Below are positions 15,838 to 26,217 of a stretch of 64,000 nt of DNA, piece by piece. The translations under genes were made by a program, and so were the position numbers. The stretch is from Sphingomonas sp. (lineage in GTDB: Bacteria > Pseudomonadota > Alphaproteobacteria > Sphingomonadales > Sphingomonadaceae), in assembly GCF_019635515.1 (NCBI RefSeq), contig NZ_JAHBZI010000002.1, positions 289,664 to 353,663 of the forward strand, given 5' to 3'. The stretch's first letter is position 1. Every line of letters begins with the position of its first letter. Under the pieces are notes generated by a model. The model saw only the letters and a program-made list of their open reading frames with translations, did not search any database and was not told the DNA's origin.

Positions 15838-18800
15838 TCACTCCGCCGGCTGCGGCGCATCGTCCCCGGGCTGGTGGTCGATCAGGCCGCCCTTGCCGTC
15901 GCTGCCGATCACCCGGCTGCCATCGTCGCCGGGACGATAGGTCAGCAGCCGCTTCGAAAGCCGCGGCCCGAGCCACTGTTCGACGCCCACCGCGAGGCTG
16001 AAGCTCGCCGGCACGATCACCAGAGTCAGGATCGTCGACAGGATCAGCCCGCCGATCACGACGATGCCCATCGGCGCGCGCCACGAGCTGTCGCCCGAAA
16101 GCGACATCGCCGTCGGCACCATGCCTGCGACCATCGCCACCGTGGTCATCACGATCGGCTGGGCGCGCTTGTGCCCGGCGTCGAGGATCGCGGTGAACTT
16201 GTCGACGCCCTTGTTCATCTCCTCGATCGCGAAGTCGATCAGCAGGATCGAGTTCTTGGCGACGATGCCGAACAGCATCAGGATGCCGATGAACACCGGC
16301 AGCGACAGCGGGTTGCCCGTCGCCAGCAGCGCCAGCAGCCCGCCCAAAGGCGCCAGCAATAGCGAGCCCATGTTGACCAGCGGCGACATGAAGCGGCGAT
16401 AGAGCAGCACCAGCACCGCGAAGACCAGGAAGATGCCCGCGGCCAGCGCGATGAAGAAGTTCTTGAGCATCTCCGCCTGCCATTTGGCCTGGCCGACCGA
16501 CATCTCGCCCACGCCCACCGGCAGATTCTTCATCGACGGCAGCGCGTGGATCGCCTTCATCACGTCGCTGGAGACATAGTTCTTGCCGGTCTTCGGATCG
16601 ATCGCGAGATCGGCGCCGACGACGATGCGGCGCTGCTGGTTGAGGCGCTGGATGCGGGTCGGGCCGGCACCGAAGCTGATATCGGCGATGACGCTGAGCG
16701 GCACCGATCCGCCCGATTGGGTCTGCACCGGCATGTTCTGGATCGTCGAAAGCCGCTCGCGCGCATTCTCGTCGATCGCGACGCGGATCGGAATCTGGCG
16801 GTCGCTGAGCGAGAATTTCGCGGCGTTCTGGTCGATCTCGCCGAGCGTCGCGATACGGATCGCCTGGCTCAGCGCGGCGGTGGTGACGCCGAGGTTCGCG
16901 GCCAGATCGAGGCGCGGCTTGACGATGATTTCGGGGCGCTGCAGGTCGCCGGCGACGCGCGGGGCGACCAGCGAGGGCAGCCCGGCCATTTCGGTGACGA
17001 GTCGGTTGGCGACGTCGTTGAGCACGATCGGATCCTCGCCGCCCAGCGTGACCGAGATGTCGCGACCGCTGCCGCCCCATCCGAACTGGGAACGGAACGA
17101 GACGCGCGCATCGGGTATGGCGGTCAGCTTTGGCGCGAGACGCTTCTCGAACTCGTTGCTGGTTTCCTTGCGGTGTTCCTGCAAATCGGCGCCGACCCGG
17201 CCGCTGCCGACGAAGCTGCGCTCGTAGACGTCGGTGACCAGCGGGTCGGCCTTGAGGATCGCGGCGACCTGCTTGACGATGGCATCGGTCTTATCGAGCG
17301 GCGTTCCCGGGACCATTTCGACCGTCGCCTGGACGCTGTCGCGATCCTGGGTCGGCTGGAAGGTCATCGGCAGCATCGCGAAGCACAGCACCGTCAGCGC
17401 GAACGATACGAACCCGGCCAGCACCGCGCTCCAGCGGTGCCGCAGCGTCCAGCGCAGCAGGTTGACGTACCAGTTCATCACCCGGCTCTCGCCGTGCGAC
17501 TCCTCGCCATGGGCCTTGAGGAAATAGGCCGCGATCATCGGCGTCAGCAGCCGCGCGACCGCCAGCGACATCAGCACCGCGGCAACCACGGTCAGGCCGA
17601 AATTCTTGAAGAACTGGCCCGATACGCCCGGCATCAGGCCGACCGGCAGGAACACCGCGACGATCGACATGGTCGTGGCGAGCACCGCCACCCCGATCTC
17701 GTCGGCGGCGTCGATCGATGCCTGATAGGCGGATTTGCCCATGCGCATATGCCTGACGATATTCTCGATCTCGACGATCGCGTCGTCGACGAGCACGCCG
17801 GCGACCAGCGACAGCGCCAGCAACGTCATCTGGTTGAGTGTGAAGCCCAGCATGTCCATGAAGAAGAAGGCCGGGATCGCCGAGAGCGGGATCGCCAGCG
17901 CCGAGATGAAGGTCGCGCGCCAGTCCCGCAGGAACAGGAACACGACGACAACCGCGAGCACCGCGCCTTCGACCATCGCCTCCATCGCCGAATGATATTG
18001 CTGCTTGGCGTATTTGGAGCTGTTGTCGAGCAGCTCGAACTTGACCTTGGGATTGGTCTCTTCAAGCTTCTCGAGCTTCTTCTCGGTCTCCTCGAACACG
18101 GTGACGTCGGATGCGCCCTTGGCGCGCTGGATGTCGAACGAGACGACCTGGCGGCCATTATATCTGGCAAGGCTGCGCTGTTCGGCAAAGCTGTCCTCGA
18201 CGCGGGCGATGTCGGCGAGACGGACCGTCCGTCCGCCGCCGGTCGAGATCAGGCTCTGGCCGAGCGTATAGGCGTCCTTGGCGTTGCCGATCACGCGAAC
18301 CGATTGCTCGAACCCCGAGATTTCGGCGCGCCCGCCCGCGGCGTTCATGTTGACCGCGCGGAGCTGCTGGTTGACCTGGCTGGCGGTCAGCCCGACGCCC
18401 TGGAGCTTGGCGGGATCGAGAATCACCCGGATCTCGCGATCGACGCCGCCGTTGCGGTTGACCGCCGACATGCCGGGAACCGAGAGCAGCTCCTTCGACA
18501 CGGTATTATCGATATACCAGCTCAGCTGCTCGACGGTCATGTCGGTGGCGACCGCGGTGAAGCTGGCGATGTCCTTGTCGGTGGTGTTGGCGCGGCCCAC
18601 CTGGGGTTCGAGGATGCCGTCGGGCAGCGAGCCGCGGATCTGCTGGATCGCGCTGCGCACATCCTCCACCGCACGATCGATCGGCGTGCCGATGTTGAGC
18701 TGGACGATGGTCTGCGAATTGCCTTCGGAGACAGTGGAATCGATCTGGTCGATGCCTTGCAGCGAGCGCACCGCCGATTCGACCTTCTGGGTGATCTGGG

Positions 18801-18990
18801 TCTCAAGCTCGCTCGGCGCCGCGCCGGGCTGGCTGACCGAGACCCACACCACCGGGAAGTCGATGTCCGGATCGTTGTTCACATCCATGTTCGCGAAGCT
18901 GAACAGCCCCGCGACGGTCAGGAACACGAAGAGGACGATCGGCGGGACCGGGTTGCGGATCGCCCAGGCCGAGATGTTCCGGAAGCTCAT
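15838..18990 (-). CDS. RND-family efflux permease (HAE1-like)
   Basis: This full-length 1050-residue inner-membrane transporter has the two large periplasmic loops and 12 helices of RND pumps. Recognisable landmarks are the N-terminal [20 protein letters not shown], the TM4 proton-relay segment [20 protein letters not shown] with its acidic residues, and the second-half [14 protein letters not shown]. The Asp-Asp in TM4 points to a drug/proton antiporter type. The gene lies 12 bp downstream of its adaptor gene on the same strand. No TolC-like outer-membrane gene is in the window, so a distal partner is likely. The substrate is not predictable. Confidence 0.92.
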   Translation of the reverse strand: MSFRNISAWAIRNPVPPIVLFVFLTVAGLFSFANMDVNNDPDIDFPVVWVSVSQPGAAPSELETQITQKVESAVRSLQGIDQIDSTVSEGNSQTIVQLNIGTPIDRAVEDVRSAIQQIRGSLPDGILEPQVGRANTTDKDIASFTAVATDMTVEQLSWYIDNTVSKELLSVPGMSAVNRNGGVDREIRVILDPAKLQGVGLTASQVNQQLRAVNMNAAGGRAEISGFEQSVRVIGNAKDAYTLGQSLISTGGGRTVRLADIARVEDSFAEQRSLARYNGRQVVSFDIQRAKGASDVTVFEETEKKLEKLEETNPKVKFELLDNSSKYAKQQYHSAMEAMVEGAVLAVVVVFLFLRDWRATFISALAIPLSAIPAFFFMDMLGFTLNQMTLLALSLVAGVLVDDAIVEIENIVRHMRMGKSAYQASIDAADEIGVAVLATTMSIVAVFLPVGLMPGVSGQFFKNFGLTVVAAVLMSLAVARLLTPMIAAYFLKAHGEESHGESRVMNWYVNLLRWTLRHRWSAVLAGFVSFALTVLCFAMLPMTFQPTQDRDSVQATVEMVPGTPLDKTDAIVKQVAAILKADPLVTDVYERSFVGSGRVGADLQEHRKETSNEFEKRLAPKLTAIPDARVSFRSQFGWGGSGRDISVTLGGEDPIVLNDVANRLVTEMAGLPSLVAPRVAGDLQRPEIIVKPRLDLAANLGVTTAALSQAIRIATLGEIDQNAAKFSLSDRQIPIRVAIDENARERLSTIQNMPVQTQSGGSVPLSVIADISFGAGPTRIQRLNQQRRIVVGADLAIDPKTGKNYVSSDVMKAIHALPSMKNLPVGVGEMSVGQAKWQAEMLKNFFIALAAGIFLVFAVLVLLYRRFMSPLVNMGSLLLAPLGGLLALLATGNPLSLPVFIGILMLFGIVAKNSILLIDFAIEEMNKGVDKFTAILDAGHKRAQPIVMTTVAMVAGMVPTAMSLSGDSSWRAPMGIVVIGGLILSTILTLVIVPASFSLAVGVEQWLGPRLSKRLLTYRPGDDGSRVIGSDGKGGLIDHQPGDDAPQPAE

Positions 18991-19002
18991 CGCGTGTCGC
19001 CC

Positions 19003-20196
19003 TTACTTCTTCTGCACCGCAGGAATGACCTTCTGGCCCGGATTGAGGAACGCGCCTGCGGTGAGCACGATCCGTTCGCTGCCGGTCAGGCCCGAGGTGA
19101 TCGCGACGCCCGCTTCGGTCACTTCGCCGGTGGTGACCGGGGTGCGGACCGCTTCGTTCTTGTCGTTGATCGTATAGACATAGTTGCTCGTCGCGTCGCT
19201 CTGCACCGCCGATTGCGGCAGCATCACCGCGGTGATGCCGCCGGCGACGATGCGCGCGCTGGCGAAGCCGCCGGGGCGCAGCGCCGGATCGTAGCTGAGC
19301 GCGATACGGGCGATACCCTGGCGCGACTGCGGATCGATCACCGGCGAAACCTGCCAGACTTCGCCCTTGAAGACCTTGGTCGAGCCGGTCGGCGTTACTT
19401 CGGCCTGCACGCCGGCGCGAAGCTTCTGGAGATCGGTTTCGGCGAGCTGCGCGCGCAGCTCCATCTGCCCGCCCATCGCGAGGCGGAACAGCACGCCCGA
19501 GCCCGAGCTGACGATCTGGCCGGGCTCGACACCGCGGGTCAGCACCAGCCCGGCGGCGGGCGCACGAATGTCGAGGCGGCGATTGCGCGCCGAGGTTTCG
19601 GCAAGCTGCGCGCGTGCCACGCGGACACGGGCATTGGCCTGGTCGCGGGTCGCGGTCTTGCGGTCGATATCGGCCTTGGAGATGAAGCCGCCGCCGACCA
19701 GCTTCTGGGCGCGATCGAGTTCGGACTGGGCAAGGCGGGCATCGGCCTCCGCGACGCGAACCTGCGCGGCGAGCGATTCGGCGGTCTGCGACTGGACCGA
19801 GCGATCGACGGTGGCGAGCACCTGGCCGGCGCCGACCCAGCTGCCCGGCTCGACGAGGACACGCGTGACCATGCCGCCTTCGCCGGCGACCCCGACCGGC
19901 ATCTCGCGGCGCGCCGCCAGCGTGCCGGTGCCCGAGACGATGGTCTCGACGGTGGCGCGGCCGGGGCTGGCGACGGTGACGGTCGGCAGCTGCGACTGGT
20001 TCTGCTTCGCGGCGGCGCCCTTGTCCGCCGCGCCCTTGTCGGCGCCCGAATGGCGGCCCATCAGGAAGAAGGCGGCCACGCCCGCGATCACGATCACGGC
20101 CAGCGTGATCCAGATCCAGCGGCGGCTGCGCCGCGGCTCTTCTCCGGTGAATTCCAGCCGCTCTTGCCGTCCGAACATCTTGGCCTCGTAATTCAT
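19003..20196 (-). CDS. RND periplasmic adaptor (membrane fusion protein)
   Basis: The 397-residue protein has a short cytoplasmic N-terminus, one membrane anchor (WIWITLAVIVIAGVAAFFLM), and the split barrel-sandwich/hairpin design of membrane fusion proteins. The lipoyl halves are VGVAGEGGMVTRVLVEPGSWVG and LDIRAPAAGLVLTRGVEPGQ. Between them lies a coiled-coil hairpin (AAQVRVAEADARLAQSELDR). It couples the adjacent RND permease to an outer-membrane channel. It is first in the operon; the 230-bp upstream region up to 20426 is shared with the divergent GlsB-type gene. Confidence 0.9.
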   Translation of the reverse strand: MNYEAKMFGRQERLEFTGEEPRRSRRWIWITLAVIVIAGVAAFFLMGRHSGADKGAADKGAAAKQNQSQLPTVTVASPGRATVETIVSGTGTLAARREMPVGVAGEGGMVTRVLVEPGSWVGAGQVLATVDRSVQSQTAESLAAQVRVAEADARLAQSELDRAQKLVGGGFISKADIDRKTATRDQANARVRVARAQLAETSARNRRLDIRAPAAGLVLTRGVEPGQIVSSGSGVLFRLAMGGQMELRAQLAETDLQKLRAGVQAEVTPTGSTKVFKGEVWQVSPVIDPQSRQGIARIALSYDPALRPGGFASARIVAGGITAVMLPQSAVQSDATSNYVYTINDKNEAVRTPVTTGEVTEAGVAITSGLTGSERIVLTAGAFLNPGQKVIPAVQKK

Positions 20197-20426
20197 GTGC
20201 GTGTCCCGTTCCGGCGCGATTGCCGATCCCCCGATATCCGCACTGTATTATATGAATAAGGCACCAGCGGCAAGAGCCGTTGGTACCCGGGGCGGCGGAA
20301 TGCGCTTTTCAGCGCTTTTTCGCAAGTGTCCGGATCGTTTCCTGCAAGAAACCGGTTGCAATGGACCAATCATCTGGCAACCCTTCGCCCAGGCTCGCCG
20401 CGACGGGCCGCAAACAGGAGGAAAAT

Positions 20427-20687
20427 ATGCCTGAGGGTATCATCCAATGGCTGCTGATCGGTCTGGTCGCAGGCGCGCTCGGCAAGCTGATCATGCCGGG
20501 TAAGGATCCCGGCGGGATTATCGTCACCATCCTGATCGGCATCGCCGGCGCATTGCTCGCATTCTATCTGACACCGATGCTGGGCATCAATGTCAGCGAC
20601 GCCAGCTGGAAAGCCTATGCCGCCGCTACGGCCGGCTCGGTCGTTCTTCTGGCGCTCTATCGTCTGGTGATGGTCCGCCGCGTCTGA
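20427..20687 (+). CDS. GlsB/YeaQ/YmgE family small membrane protein
   Basis: The 86-residue protein has three hydrophobic segments (IIQWLLIGLVAGALGKLIM, GIIVTILIGIAGALLAFYL, and a C-terminal helix) with the Gly-rich pattern of the transglycosylase-associated or stress-response YeaQ family. A strong AGGAGG at 20417-20422 precedes ATG 20427. The exact function is unknown; family members are often induced by stress. A second member is encoded at 21592-21846. Confidence 0.85.
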   Translation: MPEGIIQWLLIGLVAGALGKLIMPGKDPGGIIVTILIGIAGALLAFYLTPMLGINVSDASWKAYAAATAGSVVLLALYRLVMVRRV

Positions 20688-20748
20688 TGTTTCGGCCACG
20701 ATGCCGTAACCTGACAAAAAGCCGACGGTTTCGTTCAGCTTTTATTTG

Positions 20749-20777
20749 TCCCGCGTCCGGCAGTGCCGGGCGCGGGA
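20749..20777 (+). terminator. Stem-loop downstream of the GlsB-type gene
   Basis: TCCCGCG-T-CCGGC, loop AGT, GCCGG-G-CGCGGGA forms a long GC stem (one mismatch position), followed by TAAATATTTT. It lies between the GlsB-type gene and the SIMPL gene, so it probably ends the former. The tail is A/T-mixed rather than a pure T-run. Confidence 0.5.
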
Positions 20778-20801
20778 TAAATATTTTGGGAAATTGATCG
20801 C

Positions 20802-21518
20802 ATGATTCGTACCGCGCTTGCCGCCACCGCGGCGCTGTTCACCGTTTCGGCACTGCCGGCAGCCGCGCAGGAAATGCGCCCGGTGCCCGCCGACGGCACG
20901 CTGCTCGAAGTCTCGGCCGAGGGTGTCAGCACCCGCGTTCCCGATGTCGCCCTGATCCAGGCCGGCGTGATCACCCAGGCGCCGACCGCGGCGGTCGCGA
21001 TGGCGCAGAACAGCAAGCGCATGGCGGCGGTGCTCGCGGCGTTGCGCGGCGCCGGCATCGCCGAGCGCGATCTGCAGACCGCCTCGATCTCGCTCAGCCC
21101 GCAATATCGCTACGAGAATAATCAGCCGCCGATCCTCACCGGCTATCAGGCATCGAACCAGGTCACGGTGCGCTTCCGCGACGTGGCCCAGAGCGGCACG
21201 ATCCTCGACACGCTGGTCAAGCAGGGCGCCAACAATATTTCGGGCCCGAACCTGACCGTCGACAAGCCCGAGGCCGCGCTCGACGAAGCCCGTACCAATG
21301 CCATCGCCAAGGCGCGGGCGCGTGCCACGCTCTATGCCAACGCCGCCGGGCTCAAGGTCGATCGCATCCTGACGATTTCGGAAAGCGGCGCGATGCCGGC
21401 GCCGGTGCCGGTGATGGCGTTCCGCGCCGACAAGGCGATGGCACAGGCCAGTACCGAGGTGGTGGCCGGCGAGCAGCAACTGAGTGTCACCGTCTCGGTC
21501 CGCTTCCTGCTTAAATAA
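20802..21518 (+). CDS. SIMPL (DUF541) domain periplasmic protein
   Basis: This 238-residue protein has a signal peptide (MIRTALAATAALFTVSALPAAAQ) and a SIMPL domain: LLEVSAEGVSTRVPDVALI at the front, the conserved LQTASISLSPQYRY and GYQASNQVTVRFRD in the middle, and EARTNAIAKARARATLYA toward the end. Family members are periplasmic or outer-membrane proteins of poorly defined role, sometimes linked to oxidative stress. A rho-independent terminator follows at 21544. Confidence 0.88.
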   Translation: MIRTALAATAALFTVSALPAAAQEMRPVPADGTLLEVSAEGVSTRVPDVALIQAGVITQAPTAAVAMAQNSKRMAAVLAALRGAGIAERDLQTASISLSPQYRYENNQPPILTGYQASNQVTVRFRDVAQSGTILDTLVKQGANNISGPNLTVDKPEAALDEARTNAIAKARARATLYANAAGLKVDRILTISESGAMPAPVPVMAFRADKAMAQASTEVVAGEQQLSVTVSVRFLLK

Positions 21519-21543
21519 GCGATCTTCCGTGGACAAATAAAAT

Positions 21544-21580
21544 GGCCGCCCCGGGAACATCCCGGAGCGGCCTCTTTTCT
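21544..21580 (+). terminator. Rho-independent terminator after the SIMPL gene
   Basis: GGCCGC-CCCGGGA, loop ACA, TCCCGG-AGCGGCC forms a strong hairpin (21544-21572) followed by TCTTTTCT. It lies between the convergent SIMPL and GlsB-type genes and may serve both. Confidence 0.8.
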
Positions 21581-21591
21581 GTGTCGCGTCG

Positions 21592-21846
21592 TTAGCGGAC
21601 CGCGCCGCGGCGGACGAGGTTCACGATCGCGAGCAGGATGATCGCACCCACCAGCGACACCAGGAACGTCGTCGGCGTGATCACGCCGCTATTGATGTTC
21701 GCGCCGAACAACAGGCCGCCGATGAAGGCGCCGACGATGCCGACGACGATGTTCAGGAAGATGCCCTGCTGACCATCCGTGCGCATCACGATACTTGCGA
21801 GCCAGCCGACCACGCCGCCGACCACGAGCCAAACGATAAGTCCCAT
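21592..21846 (-). CDS. GlsB/YeaQ/YmgE family small membrane protein, second copy
   Basis: The 84-residue protein (MGLIVWLVVGGVVGWLASIV at the start) has three membrane segments and the family pattern GIFLNIVVGIVGAFIGGLLFG. GGAGGG stands just upstream of ATG 21846. A longer in-frame start at 21903 would add an unrelated polar leader and is rejected. It is a paralogue of the gene at 20427-20687. Confidence 0.85.
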   Translation of the reverse strand: MGLIVWLVVGGVVGWLASIVMRTDGQQGIFLNIVVGIVGAFIGGLLFGANINSGVITPTTFLVSLVGAIILLAIVNLVRRGAVR

Positions 21847-21968
21847 ACGTCCCTCCGTTAACAGAAGCCCGGCGGGCCGGGCGGACGGAGCAACTACTCG
21901 CAAGCGCTCATATTGGTTCCGTATCGAAATTTGGCGGATCGGCGGGAACCTTGCCGCCGCGATACGAA

Positions 21969-22001
21969 ACGGCCCGCCTTCCGAAGTGGAAGACGGGCCG
22001 T
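21969..22001 (-). terminator. Hairpin downstream of sciP
   Basis: The arms ACGGCCCGCCTTCC (21969-21982) and GGAAGACGGGCCGT (21988-22001) pair with one internal mismatch region and a 5-base loop. Short T-runs flank it in both directions (TTTT on the plus strand, TTT on the minus strand). It lies 29 bp past the sciP stop and likely ends that transcript. Confidence 0.7.
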
Positions 22002-22029
22002 TTTGCTCCTTGGGAGAAGCGGATCCGGA

Positions 22030-22329
22030 TCAATATTTCTGCTGGCGCTCGTAGAGCGAGCGGTAATGCTGGATGCGCGTCACGCGCAGCCCCGGCATCC
22101 CCGAGCGGTCGATCGCGCGCTGCCAGCCGGCGAATTCCTCGACCGTGAGGCCATAGCGCTCGCAGACTTCGTCCACGCTCAACAGGCCGCCATTGACCGC
22201 GGCCACGACCTCGGCCTTGCGGCGCACCACCCAGCGCGTCGTCTCCGGCGGCGGCAGCGTGTCGATCGTCAGCGGTTCGCCGAGCGGGCCGATGACTTTC
22301 GCGGGACGGATCTTCTGGTTCTCAATCAT
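22030..22329 (-). CDS. sciP: SciP-type (DUF1153) inhibitor of CtrA
   Basis: The 99-residue protein closely follows the SciP pattern: VIGPLGEPLTIDTLPPPET, RWVVRRKAEVVAAVNGGLLS, VDEVCERYGLTVEEFAGWQ and GLRVTRIQHYR. In Caulobacter, SciP is a helix-turn-helix protein that binds CtrA-activated promoters and blocks CtrA-driven transcription early in the cell cycle. The same role is likely here, as the family is restricted to alphaproteobacteria with CtrA. ATG 22329 begins the conserved protein. Its promoter lies in the 442-bp gap shared with mnmA; I saw no clear full CtrA site there. Confidence 0.9.
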   Translation of the reverse strand: MIENQKIRPAKVIGPLGEPLTIDTLPPPETTRWVVRRKAEVVAAVNGGLLSVDEVCERYGLTVEEFAGWQRAIDRSGMPGLRVTRIQHYRSLYERQQKY

Positions 22330-22771
22330 TGGACCTCATTTGGGGCGGGGGCCCCTTACTCAAACTATCTAACGACCAATATCCCGCGGGCTTGAACATC
22401 GATTGAAGCGGCAGGGTAAACATCGCCTTCATTTGCGTTGCCAACGGGTTAGCGCGAGCGCGGCGGCACGGTGGAATGCGCCATGGACCGGGGCGAGCAA
22501 CGCATCGACCGGCAGCGCCACCGCGATCCGCGCCTGGGCGCGGGCGGTGGGGCTCGCCGCCTGACGGGCGGCGACACCAACCAGCAGGATGGCAAGCTCG
22601 ATCGGCATGGCGGTCACCGCCACATCCCGATCCGCCCGTGCAAAACTCAAATCCACAAATACGCATCCGCTACTTCTTGTCGGATGGCCGGTTGTAGCGC
22701 CGAGCAGTGAAGGGGCCGTAAAGGCGGGGAAAACTAGCGCTTAACCTCCAGTCCCGTTATGGGGCGCGGCG
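22330..22771. other. Divergent intergenic region between sciP and mnmA
   Basis: These 442 bases separate two divergent genes and must carry both promoters. A GC-rich palindrome GGGGCGGGGGCCCC lies close to the sciP start. The middle contains a weak 75-residue reading frame on the minus strand (reported separately with low confidence). Nothing else was recognised. Confidence 0.5.
22429..22656 (-). CDS. Possible small hypothetical protein
   Basis: An open frame of 75 codons (or 59 from an internal ATG at 22608) with a hydrophobic, Ala-rich segment (MPIELAILLVGVAARQA). It lies upstream of sciP on the same strand. Codon composition is plausible for this genome, but there is no good ribosome site and I recognise no family, so it may be chance. 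Confidence 0.25.
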   Translation of the reverse strand: MDLSFARADRDVAVTAMPIELAILLVGVAARQAASPTARAQARIAVALPVDALLAPVHGAFHRAAALALTRWQRK

Positions 22772-23881
22772 ATGACCCCAGCCGATTTCCAGCTCGAAGC
22801 GCCGCTCAAGGCGCGGCGGATCGTCGTCGCCATGTCGGGCGGCGTCGATTCGTCGGTGGTGGCGGCGCTCGCCGCGCAGACGGGCGCCGAGACGATCGGG
22901 GTGACGCTCCAGCTCTACGATCATGGCGAAGCGGTCGGCCGCGCCGGCTCGTGCTGCGCCGGCCGCGACATCCACGACGCCCGCGCGGTTTGCGACAAGC
23001 TCGGCATCGCTCATTATGTCTTCGATCACGAAAGCAGCTTCCGCGAGACCGTGATCGATGATTTCGCCGACGAATATCTCGCCGGGCGCACGCCGATCCC
23101 GTGCGTGAAGTGCAATATGGGGCCGAAATTCACCGATCTGTTCAAGCTCGCCCGCGATCTCGGCGCCGATTGTCTTGCCACCGGCCATTATGTGCGGCGG
23201 GTGATGGGCGCGCAGGGCGCCGAGCTGCACCGCGCCGTCGATCCGGCCCGCGATCAGAGCTATTTCCTGTTCGCCACCACCCGCGCCCAGCTCGATTTCC
23301 TGCGTTTCCCGTTGGGCGGCATGCCCAAGGCGCAGGTCCGCGAACTGGCCGCGCAGTTCGGCCTCGGCGTCTCTAACAAGCCCGACAGCCAGGATATCTG
23401 CTTCGTACCCGACGGCGACTATGCGTCGCTGGTCAAGAAGCTGCGCCCCGAAGCCGATGCCGGCGGCGACATCGTCGACGAGAGCGGCCGGGTGCTGGGA
23501 CGGCACAAGGGGTTGATCCACTTCACCGTCGGCCAGCGCCGCGGCATCGAGATCGGCGGCACCCCCGAGCCGCTCTATGTGCTGCGCCTCGAGCCGTCGA
23601 CGCGCGCGCTGGTCGTCGGGCCGAAATCGGCGCTCGCGGTCCGCACCGCGCGGATCGACGGCGTCAACTGGATCGGCGAGGGATTCGCAGGCGACGTCAC
23701 TGCCAAGGTCCGCAGCCTCGCCAGGCCGGTGCCGGTGCGGCTGGAGGGCGACCGCGTCGTCTTCGAGGCGCCCGAATATGGTGTCGCTCCCGGCCAGGCG
23801 GCGGTGCTCTACGCCGGCGACCGCGTCCTCGGCGGCGGCTGGATCGCCGAGACCGAGCGCGCCGAGCTGGCTACAGCGTAA
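22772..23881 (+). CDS. mnmA: tRNA-specific 2-thiouridylase
   Basis: The 369-residue protein has the PP-loop MSGGVDSS near residue 21, the catalytic cysteine region TPIPCVKCN, and the second cysteine in [12 protein letters not shown]. The GQRRGIEIG and C-terminal beta-barrel segments are typical of MnmA. It installs the 2-thio group on U34 of Lys, Glu and Gln tRNAs using sulfur relayed from IscS. The gene overlaps tail-to-tail by 11 bp with the convergent phzF-like gene. Confidence 0.95.
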   Translation: MTPADFQLEAPLKARRIVVAMSGGVDSSVVAALAAQTGAETIGVTLQLYDHGEAVGRAGSCCAGRDIHDARAVCDKLGIAHYVFDHESSFRETVIDDFADEYLAGRTPIPCVKCNMGPKFTDLFKLARDLGADCLATGHYVRRVMGAQGAELHRAVDPARDQSYFLFATTRAQLDFLRFPLGGMPKAQVRELAAQFGLGVSNKPDSQDICFVPDGDYASLVKKLRPEADAGGDIVDESGRVLGRHKGLIHFTVGQRRGIEIGGTPEPLYVLRLEPSTRALVVGPKSALAVRTARIDGVNWIGEGFAGDVTAKVRSLARPVPVRLEGDRVVFEAPEYGVAPGQAAVLYAGDRVLGGGWIAETERAELATA

Positions 23882-24659
23882 AGCTGCCTTCGATCACCGT
23901 CACGCAGCCGCCGCCGAGGATCACCCGGTCGCCATCATGCTCGCATTCGATGCGGCCGCCACGCTTGCTGGCCTGGAACGCGGTGAAGCGGTCGCGCCCG
24001 AGCCGCTTCGCCCAATAGGGCGTCAGCACCGAATGCGCCGAGCCGGTCACCGAATCCTCGTCGATCCCCGCCGCGGGCGCGAAGACCCGGCTGATCACGT
24101 CGGTCTCCCTGCCGGGCGCGGTGACGATGTTGAGCGTGTCGCCGATCCTCGCGAGCGCGCGGAAATCGGGTGCCACCGCCAGTACCGCGTCGGCACTGTC
24201 GAGCACGGTCAGATCATAGCCGCCGGGATGACGGAGCACATCGCCCTGCACGCCGAGCGCTTCGAGCAGCCCCGGCACTTCGGCGGGTTCGGGCGCATAG
24301 GCGGGCAGCGCCATGCGGTAACCGGCGCCGTCGCGCGCGACGCTCAGCACGCCGGCCTTGCGCGTCCGGAACGAAACCCGGTCGCGCGCGGGCTCGGCGG
24401 TCAGCACGATATGCCCGCTCGCCAGCGTCGCATGCCCGCACAGCGCGACCTCGACCGCCGGGGTGAACCAGCGCAGCTCATAATCGGCCTCGCCGCTGGC
24501 ATCGGGGATGATGAACGCGGTCTCGGCGACGTTGTTCTCCTCGGCGATCGCCTGCAGCACCTCGTCGGCAAGCCAGGCATCGAGCGGCATCACCGCCGCC
24601 TGGTTGCCCTGAAAGGCGCGGGCGGCGAAGGCGTCGACCTGGGCGAACGGGATCTTCAT
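23871..24659 (-). CDS. PhzF family isomerase-like protein
   Basis: A 262-residue PhzF/YddE-type protein: [16 protein letters not shown] near the start, the catalytic Glu in NNVAETAFI, the [20 protein letters not shown] motif, and [15 protein letters not shown] in the second half. Members isomerise or epimerise small metabolites; the substrate here is unknown. ATG 24659 overlaps the CDF transporter stop (ATGA), so it is the last gene of a pdxH-CDF-phzF operon. Confidence 0.9.
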   Translation of the reverse strand: MKIPFAQVDAFAARAFQGNQAAVMPLDAWLADEVLQAIAEENNVAETAFIIPDASGEADYELRWFTPAVEVALCGHATLASGHIVLTAEPARDRVSFRTRKAGVLSVARDGAGYRMALPAYAPEPAEVPGLLEALGVQGDVLRHPGGYDLTVLDSADAVLAVAPDFRALARIGDTLNIVTAPGRETDVISRVFAPAAGIDEDSVTGSAHSVLTPYWAKRLGRDRFTAFQASKRGGRIECEHDGDRVILGGGCVTVIEGSFTL

Positions 24660-25570
24660 TTGAGCTCCTTGAGCAAGTCGGCTTCGGTCAGCCGGTTGCC
24701 GGGATCGTCGATCTGGCCCTCGGGATCGATATGGATCAGGATCTCGGTGCCGGGGAATTCCGCGCCCAGTGCCGCCTCGAGCCGCTCGGTCACGTCGTGC
24801 GCGGCCTGAACGGTCATCATCGCGTCCATCGTGACATGGAACTGGACGAAATCGCGCGCGCCGCTGGTCCGGGTGCGCAGGTCGTGCAGGCTCTTGAGCT
24901 CGGGATGGCGCGCCGCGACCTCGACAAAGGCGCGGCGCTTGGCCTCGGGCCACTCCTTGTCCATCAGCTGGTCGATCGCCGCTTCGCTCGCCCGCCATGC
25001 GCCGAGCAGCAGCCACAAGGCGATGCCGACGCCGAACACCGCGTCCGTGCCGCGCAGCCCCAGATAGGCATCGAGCGCCAGCGCCACGATCACCGCGCCA
25101 TTGAGGAACAGGTCGGACTGGTAGTGGAGCCGGTCGGTGCCGATCGCGATCGATCCGGTCGCGGCGATCACGCGCTGCTGATAGGCGGTCAGCAGCAGCG
25201 TCACCGCCATCGCCACCAGCGACACCGCGATGCCGGCCTCGGGCGCGGCGGGCGGCCCGGCATGGGTGAAGCTCTGGATCGCGCGGACCAGGATCGCCAG
25301 CGCCGAGATGGTGATGACGACGACCTGAAACAGCGCCGCCAGCGCTTCGGCCTTGCCGTGCCCGAAGCGGTGGCCCTCATCGGCCGGCTGCGCCGCCCAA
25401 TGCACCCCGCCCAAAGTCACCAGCGACGCGACCAGATCGAGCACGGAATCGGCGAGGCTCGCAAGCACCGCCACCGAACCCGTCCGCCATGCCGCATAGG
25501 CCTTGAGGCTGCCGAGCAGGATCGCCGCGGTGACGCTCGCCAGCGCGGCGCGGCGCGCGAGATTGGTCAC
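24656..25570 (-). CDS. Cation diffusion facilitator (CDF) family metal transporter
   Basis: A 304-residue, multi-helix protein with the CDF signatures: [14 protein letters not shown] in TM2 with metal-binding Asp residues, [14 protein letters not shown] between TM2 and TM3, [14 protein letters not shown] in TM5, and a cytoplasmic C-terminal domain ([16 protein letters not shown]). It exports divalent metals such as Zn, Fe or Cd. It starts at GTG 25570, overlapping the pdxH stop. Reading open further upstream is antisense or shadow sequence of pdxH. Confidence 0.9.
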   Translation of the reverse strand: MTNLARRAALASVTAAILLGSLKAYAAWRTGSVAVLASLADSVLDLVASLVTLGGVHWAAQPADEGHRFGHGKAEALAALFQVVVITISALAILVRAIQSFTHAGPPAAPEAGIAVSLVAMAVTLLLTAYQQRVIAATGSIAIGTDRLHYQSDLFLNGAVIVALALDAYLGLRGTDAVFGVGIALWLLLGAWRASEAAIDQLMDKEWPEAKRRAFVEVAARHPELKSLHDLRTRTSGARDFVQFHVTMDAMMTVQAAHDVTERLEAALGAEFPGTEILIHIDPEGQIDDPGNRLTEADLLKELK

Positions 25571-26142
25571 GGGTAGAGCAGCCCCTCGGACCAGCCTTCG
25601 CCGGTACGGGTGAACACGCGGCGTTCGTGCAGCCGGTGCGCGCGGTCCTGCCAGAACTCGATCCGGCGCGGCGTCACCCGATATCCGCCCCAGTGCGGCG
25701 GCCGCGGCACCGCGCCGCCCTCGAACTGCGCCTGCATTTCCGCGAACCGCGCCTCGAACACCTCGCGGGCGTCGAGCGAGCGCGACTGGTGTGAGGCCCA
25801 TGCCCCAAGTTGCGAATCGCGGCCGCGGCTGGCGAAATAGGCATCGCTCTCGGCATCGGAAGCTAGGCTGACCTCACCCTCGATCCGGATCTGCCGCCGC
25901 AGCGATTTCCAGTGGAACAGCAAGGCCGCCTTCGATCCCGCCCCCAGCTCGCCAGCCTTGCGGCTCTCGCGGTTGGTGTAGAACACGAAGCCGTCACGGC
26001 CATGCCCCTTGAGTAGCACCATCCGCGCCGAAGGCTGTCCATCCGCACCGACCGTCGCCAGCGCCATCGCGTTGGAGTCGTTGATTTCGGTCTCGCGCGC
26101 CTCGGCGAACCAGGCATCGAACAGGTCGAACGGATCGGTCAT
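25567..26142 (-). CDS. pdxH: Pyridoxamine 5'-phosphate oxidase
   Basis: A 191-residue FMN-dependent enzyme of vitamin B6 synthesis and salvage. Diagnostic segments are [50 protein letters not shown], and the C-terminal [17 protein letters not shown] with RLHERRVF. It converts PNP or PMP to PLP. It is the first gene of the operon with the CDF transporter and the phzF-like gene. The Ku gene is divergent, 75 bp away. Confidence 0.95.
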   Translation of the reverse strand: MTDPFDLFDAWFAEARETEINDSNAMALATVGADGQPSARMVLLKGHGRDGFVFYTNRESRKAGELGAGSKAALLFHWKSLRRQIRIEGEVSLASDAESDAYFASRGRDSQLGAWASHQSRSLDAREVFEARFAEMQAQFEGGAVPRPPHWGGYRVTPRRIEFWQDRAHRLHERRVFTRTGEGWSEGLLYP

Positions 26143-26217
26143 TCGTGCCCCTTAGCCGAGGATCGGAACGACTCCCAGCCTCAGGATTTGAATCGGCTTC
26201 GCAACGAAGGAACTCGC

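Noticed and set aside
16546..20259. A 1237-codon open frame on the plus strand antisense to the RND pump and adaptor
   Set aside because: Its translation is low-complexity, rich in Arg, Asp and His, as expected from the complement of GC-rich coding DNA. The minus-strand proteins are clear RND family members.
22471..22710. A 79-codon plus-strand frame between sciP and mnmA
   Set aside because: Arg/Gly/His-rich shadow composition and no ribosome site.
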